The notes below the pieces were generated by a model, which ran no database searches, was not told the origin of the DNA, and saw nothing but the letters and a program-made list of their open reading frames with translations. Positions 1 to 6,261 of a stretch of DNA of 11,445 bases are shown piece after piece (position 1 is the stretch's first letter; each line of letters opens with the position of its first letter). Made by a program: the position numbers and the translations under genes. The stretch comes from Caldifarciminota bacterium (GTDB lineage Bacteria > Hydrothermota > UBA3072 > WFRC01). The stretch spans positions 1 through 11,445 of the forward strand of contig WFRC01000301.1 in assembly GCA_015486685.1 (NCBI GenBank), read 5' to 3'.

Positions 1-91
1 TGGATGGTGAGAATAATCACGAATCACCATCACGAGCACGTTTGTTAATTCTTTACTCATTCACCTATTACCTCTTACCGTTTCTTTCAAC

Positions 92-136
92 CAATCAGAC
101 TAATCGGACTAATTAGACAAATTAGACTAATTGGAC
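92..136. repeat. Five-copy 9-base tandem repeat
   Basis: Five consecutive 9-base units can be read directly: CAATCAGAC, TAATCGGAC, TAATTAGAC, AAATTAGAC and TAATTGGAC, with a partial unit (TATT) after them. The consensus is TAATYRGAC. The last three bases, GAC, are invariant and the changes fall in the AT-rich half. The array is noncoding and lies downstream of the mutase gene. Its function is unknown. Confidence 0.85.
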
Positions 137-146
137 TATTCTTTAC

Positions 147-171
147 CTCAATCTTAACCTGTTTTTGTTCA
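147..171. repeat. Dispersed intergenic module, copy 1 (CTTAACCTG)
   Basis: CTCAATCTTAACCTGT at 147-162 followed by TTGTTCA at 165-171 matches CTCAACCTTAACCTGT at 2092-2107 plus TTGTTCA at 2114-2120 in the next gap. A shorter copy, CTTAACCTG, lies at 6059-6067. All three copies are in gaps, in the same orientation, and near CTCAT octamers. This indicates a dispersed noncoding repeat family of unknown role. Confidence 0.65.
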
Positions 172-181
172 CTTATCCGTC

Positions 182-1870
182 TTAAAAAATCGGGACTTCT
201 TCATATTCACCAAATACATCCTTCAGGGCATTTGTGATTTCTCCTAATGTTGCATAGGTATGCGCAGCCTCTATTAAATAAGGCATAAGGTTTTCTTTGC
301 CTTGAGCAGCATCTCTCAATCTATCAAGTGCAACTTTTACCTTCTCGTTATTCCTTTGTCTCTTTAATTTTGCAAGTCTTTCTCTCTGCTGTTCTTCTAC
401 CCTTTCATCTATCTTTAATGTTGGTATTTCAACATTTTCTTCCGGCAGTTCAAAATCATTTACACCGACAATGATTCTCTCTCTCTTTTCCACTGCCTTT
501 TGAAATCTATATGATGCCTCTGTAATCTCTCTCTGTGGAAAATTTGCCTCTATTGCCTTTATCATTCCACCCAATTTTTCTATTTTTTCAAAGTATGTAT
601 AAGTGCCATTTTCCATTTTTTTCGTAAGTGCCTCAACAAAATATGAACCACCAAGTGGGTCAATCACATTTGCCACACCTGATTCATAGGCAATAACTTG
701 CTGTGTCCTCAGTGCTATTAAAACTGCTTTTTCTGTAGGCAAAGCAAGTGTTTCGTCCATTGAATTTGTATGTAAACTCTGGGTTCCACCAAGGACAGCA
801 GATAGCGCCTGTAAGGCGACCCGAACTATATTATTCTCTGGCTGTTGGGCAGTTAAGGATACACCTGCTGTTTGGGTATGGAATCTCATCAGGAGTGATT
901 TTGGCGATTTTGCCTTAAATCTTTCTTTCATCTCTTTTGCCCAGATTTTCCTGGCAGCCCTGAATTTTGCTATTTCCTCAAAAAAATCAGAATGGGCATC
1001 AAAAAAGAAGGATAGGCGTGGGGCAAATTCGTCCACATCCAGCCCCCTTTTAATTCCAGATTCTACATAGGTTAATCCATCAGCAAGTGTAAAAGCAAGT
1101 TCCTGTAATGCAGTAGACCCTGCTTCTCTGATATGATAACCTGATATAGATATTGTATTCCACTTTGGTACATATTTAGTACCATACTCAAATGTATCAA
1201 CAATTAATCTCATAGAAGGTTCTGGTGGAAATATCCAGGATTTCTGGGCAATATATTCCTTTAATATGTCATTCTGAATGGTCCCTCTAAGTTTTTCCTG
1301 TGAGACTCCTTGATTTTCTGCCGCAGCAATATAGAAAGCCCATAAAATTGCAGCAGGACCGTTTATTGTCATAGAGGTAGAGACCTTCTCCATCGGGATA
1401 CCATCAAACAGGGTTTCCATATCCTGCAAAGAGGATATAGCAACACCGCATTTGCCCACTTCACCTTCTGAAAGTGGGTCATCTGAATCCCTGCCATAAA
1501 GTGTCGGAAAATCAAACGCAACAGATAAACCTGTTTCTCCATGAGAGAGTAAAAATTTATATCTTTTATTTGTATCAGCAGCAGTGCCAAATCCTGCAAA
1601 CTGTCGCATTGTCCAGAGTCTACCTCTGTATAGATTTCGTCGGATACTCCTTGTATATGGGTATTCACCGGGAAATCCTGACTCTTCTAAATAATCAAAA
1701 TTTTGAATATCTTCTGGTGTATAAAGAATATCAAGAGGTATACCTGAAATTGTTTCAAATTTTACGCCTTCTCTATCTTTCGCCTCTTTCTTTAATTTTT
1801 CAAGGTATTCCTGTTTTTTCTTTTTGATAGATTGAATTTTTTTATCGTCAAAAATGCCTTTTTTCTCCAT
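182..1870 (-). CDS. mcmA: Methylmalonyl-CoA mutase large (catalytic) subunit, lacking a B12-binding domain
   Basis: This 562-residue protein is the TIM-barrel substrate-binding subunit of adenosylcobalamin-dependent methylmalonyl-CoA mutase, which interconverts (R)-methylmalonyl-CoA and succinyl-CoA in the cytoplasm (propionate metabolism). Family hallmarks are TPEDI (51-55), the YRGRLWTMRQFAGFGTA block (81-97), TIQNDILKEY (197-206), FPPEPSMR (214-221) and SISGYH (241-246). The residues equivalent to the mutase active-site Tyr, Arg and His appear as Y81, R221 and H246. Tyr plus Arg is the methylmalonyl-CoA pattern, whereas isobutyryl- and hydroxyisobutyryl-CoA mutases have Phe or Ile with Gln. 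The chain ends without the roughly 130-residue cobalamin-binding domain (DxHxxG), so a separately encoded small subunit is needed; none is in the window. The first ATG fits the family N-terminus, but there is no clear Shine-Dalgarno. The gene stands alone after a 276-base gap. Confidence 0.95.
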   Translation of the reverse strand: MEKKGIFDDKKIQSIKKKKQEYLEKLKKEAKDREGVKFETISGIPLDILYTPEDIQNFDYLEESGFPGEYPYTRSIRRNLYRGRLWTMRQFAGFGTAADTNKRYKFLLSHGETGLSVAFDFPTLYGRDSDDPLSEGEVGKCGVAISSLQDMETLFDGIPMEKVSTSMTINGPAAILWAFYIAAAENQGVSQEKLRGTIQNDILKEYIAQKSWIFPPEPSMRLIVDTFEYGTKYVPKWNTISISGYHIREAGSTALQELAFTLADGLTYVESGIKRGLDVDEFAPRLSFFFDAHSDFFEEIAKFRAARKIWAKEMKERFKAKSPKSLLMRFHTQTAGVSLTAQQPENNIVRVALQALSAVLGGTQSLHTNSMDETLALPTEKAVLIALRTQQVIAYESGVANVIDPLGGSYFVEALTKKMENGTYTYFEKIEKLGGMIKAIEANFPQREITEASYRFQKAVEKRERIIVGVNDFELPEENVEIPTLKIDERVEEQQRERLAKLKRQRNNEKVKVALDRLRDAAQGKENLMPYLIEAAHTYATLGEITNALKDVFGEYEEVPIF

Positions 1871-1876
1871 ACATAT

Positions 1877-1904
1877 AAGTTAAAAAGATTTTCCCATTTG
1901 TCAA
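1877..1904 (-). promoter_or_regulatory. Possible promoter of the mutase gene, perhaps giving a leaderless transcript
   Basis: On the minus strand, TTGACA (1904-1899) is a perfect -35 consensus. It is followed after 16 bases by the weak -10 candidate TAACTT (1882-1877), which ends 6 bases before the ATG. TTATAT (1878-1873) overlaps it as an alternative with longer spacing. A-rich tracts lie just upstream. If TAACTT is used, transcription would begin at or next to the start codon, which would fit the missing ribosome binding site. This is read from sequence only. Confidence 0.35.
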
Positions 1905-1937
1905 ATTTTTTTTGAAAAGTTAAATCTTCTTTTTTTG

Positions 1938-1994
1938 CCAATATCCAATATCTTCATACTCCATTCTTCATTCTTTCGCTGTCAGCTGTGAGCC
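1938..1994. repeat. Mosaic of 7-base tandem units
   Basis: Successive 7-base units change motif but keep their period: CCAATAT twice (1938-1951), then CTTCATA, CTCCATT and CTTCATT (1952-1972), a 5-base break, then GCTGTCA and GCTGTGA (1978-1991) with a partial GCC. No reading frame is supported. The pattern resembles the heptamer STRR repeats known from filamentous cyanobacteria in form only; no relationship is claimed. Confidence 0.7.
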
Positions 1995-2022
1995 CATTTC
2001 TCTCTTTCTTCTTTATCTTTTG

Positions 2023-2053
2023 GCTGGGAGCTATGAGCTGGCAGCTGGAAGCT
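2023..2053. repeat. Four-copy 7-base tandem repeat (GCTGGGA type)
   Basis: Units are GCTGGGA (2023-2029), GCTATGA (2030-2036), GCTGGCA (2037-2043) and GCTGGAA (2044-2050), then a partial GCT. The same unit family appears at 1978-1991, separated by about 30 pyrimidine-rich bases. The array is noncoding and its role is unknown. Confidence 0.8.
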
Positions 2054-2073
2054 CCTATTCTTTCTCTCGTCTA

Positions 2074-2120
2074 CTCATTCACTCATCTTTTCTCAACCTT
2101 AACCTGTCTTTATTTGTTCA
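2074..2120. repeat. CTCAT octamers followed by CTTAACCTG module, copy 2
   Basis: Two octamers, CTCATTCA and CTCATCTT (2074-2089), are followed by CTCAACCTTAACCTGT (2092-2107) and TTGTTCA (2114-2120). The order (octamer, then module) is the same as at 6002-6067 and, more loosely, at 56-171. This is the clearest link between the gaps. Confidence 0.7.
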
Positions 2121-2146
2121 TTCACTTTTTAGGCTGGTAGCCAGTT

Positions 2147-3442
2147 TTACGGATATATTGTGTCCAGCATTCTGGGAAACGGAATTGTCTCACGCACATG
2201 ATGGATTTTCCCAATCCAGGCAACTGTCCTTTCTATTCCCAACCCAAATCCGCTGTGGGGAATGCTACCGTACTTTCTTAAATCAAGGTACCACTGGAAA
2301 TTTTTAACAGGGAGATTACGCTTTTTTATGCTTTTTAGCAGTAATTGATAGTCATCTTCCCTCTGCCCTCCGCCTACTATTTCACCATAACCTTCTGGGG
2401 CAAGTAAATCAAAAGAGAGGGTTACATCTGGATTTTCCCCGTCTTTTTTCATATAGAATGCCTTCACATCTGCAGGGAAATGGTACACAAAAAATGGAAG
2501 TTCAAATTCTTCTGTTAATGCCGCTTCGTCAGGGGCACCAAAGTCATCGCCATATTTTATTTCTATACCTTTTTTTTGCAAACGTTCAATTGCCTCTTTA
2601 TATCTTATTCTGGGGAACGGAGGGTGCACCTTTTCCAATATCTTTATATCCCTTCCCAGAATTTTCAATTCCCTTTCCCTATGTTCTAACACATTCCGAA
2701 CAATGTATTCAAGCATTTCTTCTGTAACCTTTATCGCATCTTCCATCTGAAAATATGCCATTTCAGGTTCAACCTGCCAGAATTCTGTAAGATGTCTTCT
2801 GGTCTTGGACTTTTCTGCCCTGAATGCAGGCCCAAAGCAATATACCTTTCCAAATGCCATACAGGCAGCCTCATTGTATAATTGCCCACTCTGTGATAAA
2901 TATGCAACCTTGTTAAAATATTTAACAGGAAAAAGTGTTGTGGTCCCTTCACAGGCAGCAGGTGTAAATATGGGGGCATCCAAATTTACATACCCCCTAT
3001 TATCTAAAAATTCACGCACACTTCTTACTACCTCTGCTCTGATTCTCAACGATGCGTTCTGTTTTTTTGACCTGAGCCACAGGTGCCTATTCTCCATCAA
3101 AAATCCTATACCATGTTCTTTTGGGCTTATAGGATAATCAATGGATTTTCCCACAGGAATAAGATGCTTAAGCCCTAATTCAAAACCTCCGGGTGCCCTT
3201 TTATCCTCTCTCACAACACCTTCAACAATGATTGAAGATTCTTGTGTAAGTTTATCGGCTACATCAAATATATCATCTCCAACCTCATTCTTTACAATAA
3301 TAGATTGTATAATACCTGTGCCATCCCTGACAAGGAGAAATATGATTTTCCCACTTCTTCTCTTATTGAATACCCATCCTTTTATTGTAATTAACTGACC
3401 CTCATATTTATCAATATCCTGTATATAAATCCATTCGCTCAT
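2147..3442 (-). CDS. asnS: Asparaginyl-tRNA synthetase (class IIb)
   Basis: Charges tRNA-Asn with asparagine in the cytoplasm. The 431 residues comprise an N-terminal OB-fold anticodon-binding domain (about 15-95) and a class II catalytic core with motif 2 FRAE (207-210) and motif 3 GFGLGIER (398-405), followed by PFPR (421-424). SGQLYNEA (185-192) and EFWQVEPEMA (220-229) favour AsnRS over AspRS, which usually has SPQL at the first site. GGGQRE (357-362) also fits AsnRS. The length is normal for a bacterial AsnRS. The ATG overlaps the regulator stop codon as ATGA (4 bases) and is preceded by AGGAGGGG, so translation is probably coupled to the two-component genes upstream. A housekeeping synthetase in this position is unusual. 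No convincing terminator follows; the only inverted repeat, at about 2132-2144, has a 4-base stem and no U-tract. Confidence 0.95.
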   Translation of the reverse strand: MSEWIYIQDIDKYEGQLITIKGWVFNKRRSGKIIFLLVRDGTGIIQSIIVKNEVGDDIFDVADKLTQESSIIVEGVVREDKRAPGGFELGLKHLIPVGKSIDYPISPKEHGIGFLMENRHLWLRSKKQNASLRIRAEVVRSVREFLDNRGYVNLDAPIFTPAACEGTTTLFPVKYFNKVAYLSQSGQLYNEAACMAFGKVYCFGPAFRAEKSKTRRHLTEFWQVEPEMAYFQMEDAIKVTEEMLEYIVRNVLEHRERELKILGRDIKILEKVHPPFPRIRYKEAIERLQKKGIEIKYGDDFGAPDEAALTEEFELPFFVYHFPADVKAFYMKKDGENPDVTLSFDLLAPEGYGEIVGGGQREDDYQLLLKSIKKRNLPVKNFQWYLDLRKYGSIPHSGFGLGIERTVAWIGKIHHVRETIPFPRMLDTIYP

Positions 3443-4761
3443 TTCCCCTCCTGTAATCCATATTTATTCATCTTATTAAACAGGGATTTATAACTTATAC
3501 CCAGAATCTTTGCCGCCTTCCACTTATTCCCTCCTGTTTTTTTTAATACAGATTTTATAAGCCTTACCTCTGTATTTTTCACAACATATTCAGTCGCATC
3601 CTTTAATGTTTCTTCCTTAAATTCTTCTTTACGGGATATTATGACATTTTCTGGAGATATAAAATCCTCATCTTCCAAAATCATTGCCCTCTCAATAATA
3701 TTCTCCAATTCTCTCACATTGCCTGGCCAGGGATATTTCTTCAATTTTATAATCCCCTCTTTTGATATTCCTTTTATGTTCTTCTTTACAACAGGATTAT
3801 ATTTCTTAATAAAATGTTTTACCATAGCAGGAATATCATCTATCCTTTCTCTTAAAGGGAGTATCTCAATAGGAAAAACATTCAACCTGTAGTATAAATC
3901 CTCTCTAAATTCTCCCTCTTTTATCATCTTTTCTAAATTCTTATTTGTAGCCGCAATAATCCTGATATCTACATTAATTGTCTTTCTCCCACCCACCCTC
4001 TCAAAATTCCTATTTTCAATGACCCTTAAAATTTTTGCCTGAATAGATACGGGCATATCACCAATTTCATCAAAAAATACAGTACCGCTATCAGCCAATT
4101 CCAGCTTCCCAATCCTCTTTTCTACCCCTGTTGCTGTTCCCTTTTCAATGCCAAATAGTTCACTTTCCATCAAAGTTTCTGGTATAGCAGCCGAATTAAT
4201 TATCACCAGATTCCCATCTCTTCTCTCACTCCATTTATGTATATTTCTTGCAAATAGTTCTTTGCCTGTTCCTGATTCACCAAGGAGTAAAACAGTGGTA
4301 TCTGCCTCTGCAACCCTTTTTGCCAGAGAGATTGCTTCCTTAATGCCATCCGACTTTCCTACTATTTCATCCTCTTCTGCTTCTTTTAGCAGGTTATTTG
4401 CCCTCTCTCGTAATGCCCTTCTGAGCCGTAAAATCAGCGTATCAGGGTCAAATGGTTTCTGGATATAATCCCATGCACCAGATTTTATCACATTTACTGC
4501 TGTTTCAATATCCCCATAGGCAGTCATAATAATCACCGGCGCATCGGAAAATTCTTTGTGAAAGTCCTTCATCACATCAACCCCTGTAGTATCGGGCAGT
4601 TTCATGTCAATAATCCCCGCTGAATATGAAATCTTTTTTATCGAATTCAGGGCATCCCGGGAAGAAGTGAATGCCTTAAAAGGTATAGACCTTTTCTTAA
4701 AATGGTATTTCAACATCGTTAAAAAATGTTCATCATCATCTAATATAAATATTCTATCCAT
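3439..4761 (-). CDS. NtrC-type response regulator (receiver, AAA+, Fis-type HTH)
   Basis: A 440-residue DNA-binding transcription regulator. The receiver domain (about 1-120) has the acidic pocket D8-D10, phosphoacceptor D52, T80 and K102. The AAA+ domain (about 133-365) has Walker A GESGTGKE (161-168), Walker B VFFDEIGD (228-235), IIAATN (268-273), an arginine-finger region FREDLYYRLN (285-294) and WPGNVREL (345-352). A Fis-like helix-turn-helix occupies about 396-436. The loop that normally reads GAFTGA and contacts sigma-54 is GTATGV here (208-213), lacking the key Phe and apparently one residue shorter after it, so normal sigma-54 activation is uncertain. The start overlaps the kinase stop by 8 bases with a modest TGGAG site, and the stop overlaps asnS by 4 bases. 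The cognate partner is almost certainly the kinase just upstream. The target genes are unknown. Confidence 0.93.
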   Translation of the reverse strand: MDRIFILDDDEHFLTMLKYHFKKRSIPFKAFTSSRDALNSIKKISYSAGIIDMKLPDTTGVDVMKDFHKEFSDAPVIIMTAYGDIETAVNVIKSGAWDYIQKPFDPDTLILRLRRALRERANNLLKEAEEDEIVGKSDGIKEAISLAKRVAEADTTVLLLGESGTGKELFARNIHKWSERRDGNLVIINSAAIPETLMESELFGIEKGTATGVEKRIGKLELADSGTVFFDEIGDMPVSIQAKILRVIENRNFERVGGRKTINVDIRIIAATNKNLEKMIKEGEFREDLYYRLNVFPIEILPLRERIDDIPAMVKHFIKKYNPVVKKNIKGISKEGIIKLKKYPWPGNVRELENIIERAMILEDEDFISPENVIISRKEEFKEETLKDATEYVVKNTEVRLIKSVLKKTGGNKWKAAKILGISYKSLFNKMNKYGLQEGK

Positions 4762-5995
4762 TCAACTCCACTGTAACTTTTGTCCCTTTCCCCTTTTTAC
4801 TTTCCACCTCTATTCTCCCGTTATGAGCATCAATAATCTTCTTAACATAAGCCATACCAAACCCTGTCCCTTTATCCTTTGTAGTAAAATCAGGCTCAAA
4901 TATCCTTTCTGCTGTCTCCTTATCCATACCAATGCCATAATCTTGAATAATTATATTTACTGCATTTTCTTTTTGTTGAATATGCACATCTATCTTTTTC
5001 TCACCCTTTTTCATAGATTCATAACTATTTTTTACAATATTCTGGAATGCCTGAATAAGAAGTTCTTTATCTCCATTTATCTTCTTTACTATCTGATAAT
5101 GCCTGCTTATTTTCATATTTTCCTTGTAATCATTCAACACATAATCAAGCACTTTCCTGATATCAAGTGATTTTCCCTTTTTCTCCAACGGATGGGTAAA
5201 TATAAGTATATTATCTGCTACCCTATTGAGGAATTGAACTTCTTCTGTTAACTTGTTTTTCACTTCTTTATCCTTCACAAGACTCACATATCCAATAATT
5301 GTCCCTGTTCTATTTCTGATTTCATGTAAAATCTTCCTTGTATTTGCACCCAATTCAATTAAGGGCTCTTTACCTTTATATTTTTTGAGTGCTGATTCCA
5401 ATTGTGAAATGTCATTCTTATATTTTTCAATCATTCCTTGCAAAGTATCTCTAAAAAATTCTATTCCTTTTTCTTCTGACTTCTGAGAATATTTTGCAGG
5501 GTATAGGTATAGTGAAACACCAATGACGATAAAAAGTAGATAAATAATTGCCCTGATAAACCAGAAAAATGGATATAACCTTCGTGCAGAGGAATATAAT
5601 ATAGGGTCGGTGCTTAATACGAGGTAATATTTCTTATTTGCTCTCTCTATATTTTCGATAACCCATCTATTACCGTAATAGAAGATTTTTTCCGGGAATT
5701 TTTTAGGTAATTCAGGTGGTGCCCAACTTGTTTGAAATATGATTTTCCCTGATTCATCAATAAGATAACATTTTGATATATTTGCTATACCAATATACTG
5801 AAAGATTTTATCTATATCTTTATGCCCCTCCATATTGCCAATAAATTTATCCAGCAGGTTTACACCTGTAGTCAATCGGTCGTCTACCTCCATCCTCCAT
5901 CCTGTCTGAATACGAGAAATAAACAGGGACGAGGTAATATCAAGCACTAATACAAGCAGGAACAAAATAATTATACTAAATCCTACATCTTTCAT
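4754..5995 (-). CDS. Membrane-bound sensor histidine kinase
   Basis: A 413-residue kinase, presumably phosphorylating the NtrC-type regulator it overlaps. Two membrane segments (about 6-27 and 143-165) enclose an extracytoplasmic region of roughly 115 residues with a PAS/PDC-like stretch YLIDESGKIIFQT (77-89); its ligand is not recognisable. A charged, coiled-coil-like linker (about 180-210) leads to the H-box ILHEIRNRTG (222-231, phosphoacceptor H224). The HATPase domain shows the N-box QNIVKNSYESM (318-328), G1 DYGIGM (352-357), F-box FEPDFTT (366-372) and G2 GTGFGM (376-381). All catalytic boxes look intact. The ATG is preceded by GAGG five bases upstream, supplied by the edge of an octamer repeat array, and an in-frame TGA a short distance upstream supports this start. 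Confidence 0.93.
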   Translation of the reverse strand: MKDVGFSIIILFLLVLVLDITSSLFISRIQTGWRMEVDDRLTTGVNLLDKFIGNMEGHKDIDKIFQYIGIANISKCYLIDESGKIIFQTSWAPPELPKKFPEKIFYYGNRWVIENIERANKKYYLVLSTDPILYSSARRLYPFFWFIRAIIYLLFIVIGVSLYLYPAKYSQKSEEKGIEFFRDTLQGMIEKYKNDISQLESALKKYKGKEPLIELGANTRKILHEIRNRTGTIIGYVSLVKDKEVKNKLTEEVQFLNRVADNILIFTHPLEKKGKSLDIRKVLDYVLNDYKENMKISRHYQIVKKINGDKELLIQAFQNIVKNSYESMKKGEKKIDVHIQQKENAVNIIIQDYGIGMDKETAERIFEPDFTTKDKGTGFGMAYVKKIIDAHNGRIEVESKKGKGTKVTVELNG

Positions 5996-6001
5996 TTTTT
6001 C

Positions 6002-6049
6002 CTCATTTACTCATCCACTCATTTACCCATTTACTCATCTACTCATTCA
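6002..6049. repeat. Six-copy 8-base tandem repeat abutting the kinase start
   Basis: Six perfectly phased 8-base units run CTCATTTA, CTCATCCA, CTCATTTA, CCCATTTA, CTCATCTA, CTCATTCA, followed by a partial CTCC. On the transcribed strand the units read TRRATGRG, so all carry an ATG. The array ends 6 bases before the kinase ATG, and its last bases form the GAGG of the ribosome binding site. Two related octamers occur at 2074-2089 and one at 56-63. Confidence 0.88.
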
Positions 6050-6058
6050 CTCCTTTTT

Positions 6059-6067
6059 CTTAACCTG
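6059..6067. repeat. Dispersed CTTAACCTG module, copy 3
   Basis: CTTAACCTG lies directly after the octamer array, as at 2098-2106, and matches 153-161 exactly. The flanks here (pyrimidine-rich on both sides) match the other copies only loosely. Confidence 0.5.
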
Positions 6068-6080
6068 CCTTTTTCCTTCC

Positions 6081-6104
6081 GTATCACCGTATCACCATAT
6101 CATC
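6081..6104. repeat. Three-copy 8-base tandem repeat (GTATCACC)
   Basis: GTATCACC (6081-6088) and GTATCACC (6089-6096) are identical, and ATATCATC (6097-6104) is a third, degenerate unit. It resembles the ATCACC/ATCACGA units at 16-35. Confidence 0.65.
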
Positions 6105-6122
6105 GTTCTTAGTGAGATAATC

Positions 6123-6138
6123 GGGGCTTGGAAGCCCC
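6123..6138. repeat. Inverted repeat GGGGCTT/AAGCCCC
   Basis: GGGGCTT and AAGCCCC are perfect complements separated by GG, giving a 6-7 bp GC-rich hairpin. On the transcribed strand it is followed by GATTATCTCA rather than a U-run, so it is not a classical terminator. It could be part of a REP-like dispersed element. Confidence 0.6.
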
Positions 6139-6173
6139 TCCTACAACGGCCATCGGCTTACTTTACCACCCCA

Positions 6174-6209
6174 CCTGAGAGGTTGCTTCGCCTTCGGCTC
6201 GCAATGACA
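6174..6209. repeat. TCATTGCGAGC-like intergenic element
   Basis: On the minus strand this reads TGTCATTGCGAGCC, continues GAAGGCGAAGCAACCTCTCA, then GG. It has imperfect dyad symmetry: TTGC/GCAA arms and an inner GCC-TTC-GGC. From memory, sequences built on TCATTGCGAGC...GAAGCAATCTC recur in intergenic DNA of many unrelated bacteria and metagenome assemblies. It is more GC-rich than its surroundings, suggesting a mobile or spreading element. Confidence 0.5.
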
Positions 6210-6233
6210 ATGCTTACGGCTATCTTTTTCACT

Positions 6234-6261
6234 TTTAACCTTTAACATTTTACATTTAACC
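6234..6261. repeat. Four-copy 7-base tandem repeat (TTTAACC)
   Basis: TTTAACC, TTTAACA, TTTTACA and TTTAACC follow each other without interruption and end 4 bases before the ahcY stop codon. The array is noncoding. Confidence 0.8.

Larger units (their letters stand above)
1..181. other. Repeat-rich gap downstream of the mutase gene
   Basis: No coding region is supported here. The first 40 bases contain a loose array of ATCACGA-like units (ATCACGA at 16-22, ATCACC at 23-28, ATCACGA at 29-35). One CTCATTCA octamer at 56-63 matches arrays in the other two gaps. A 9-base tandem array and a CTTAACCTG module follow and are listed separately. No hairpin followed by a U-tract is visible on the minus strand after the mutase stop codon, so no intrinsic terminator is called. 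Confidence 0.6.

Noticed and set aside
92..136. CRISPR array
   Set aside because: The units are 9 bases in direct tandem without unique spacers, far too short, and no cas genes are present.
1474..1827. Plus-strand open frame of 117 codons
   Set aside because: It lies wholly inside the methylmalonyl-CoA mutase gene on the opposite strand and shows no domain.
2132..2144. Inverted repeat CTGGCTACCAG just after asnS as a terminator
   Set aside because: The stem is only 4 base pairs and the following minus-strand sequence is TAAAAAG rather than a U-tract.
4604..5170. Plus-strand open frame of 188 codons opposite the regulator and kinase genes
   Set aside because: It is antisense to two well-supported genes with intact motifs, and its translation (Ile/Phe/Leu/Ser-rich) is what the opposite strand of AT-rich genes gives by chance. 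No family motif is visible.
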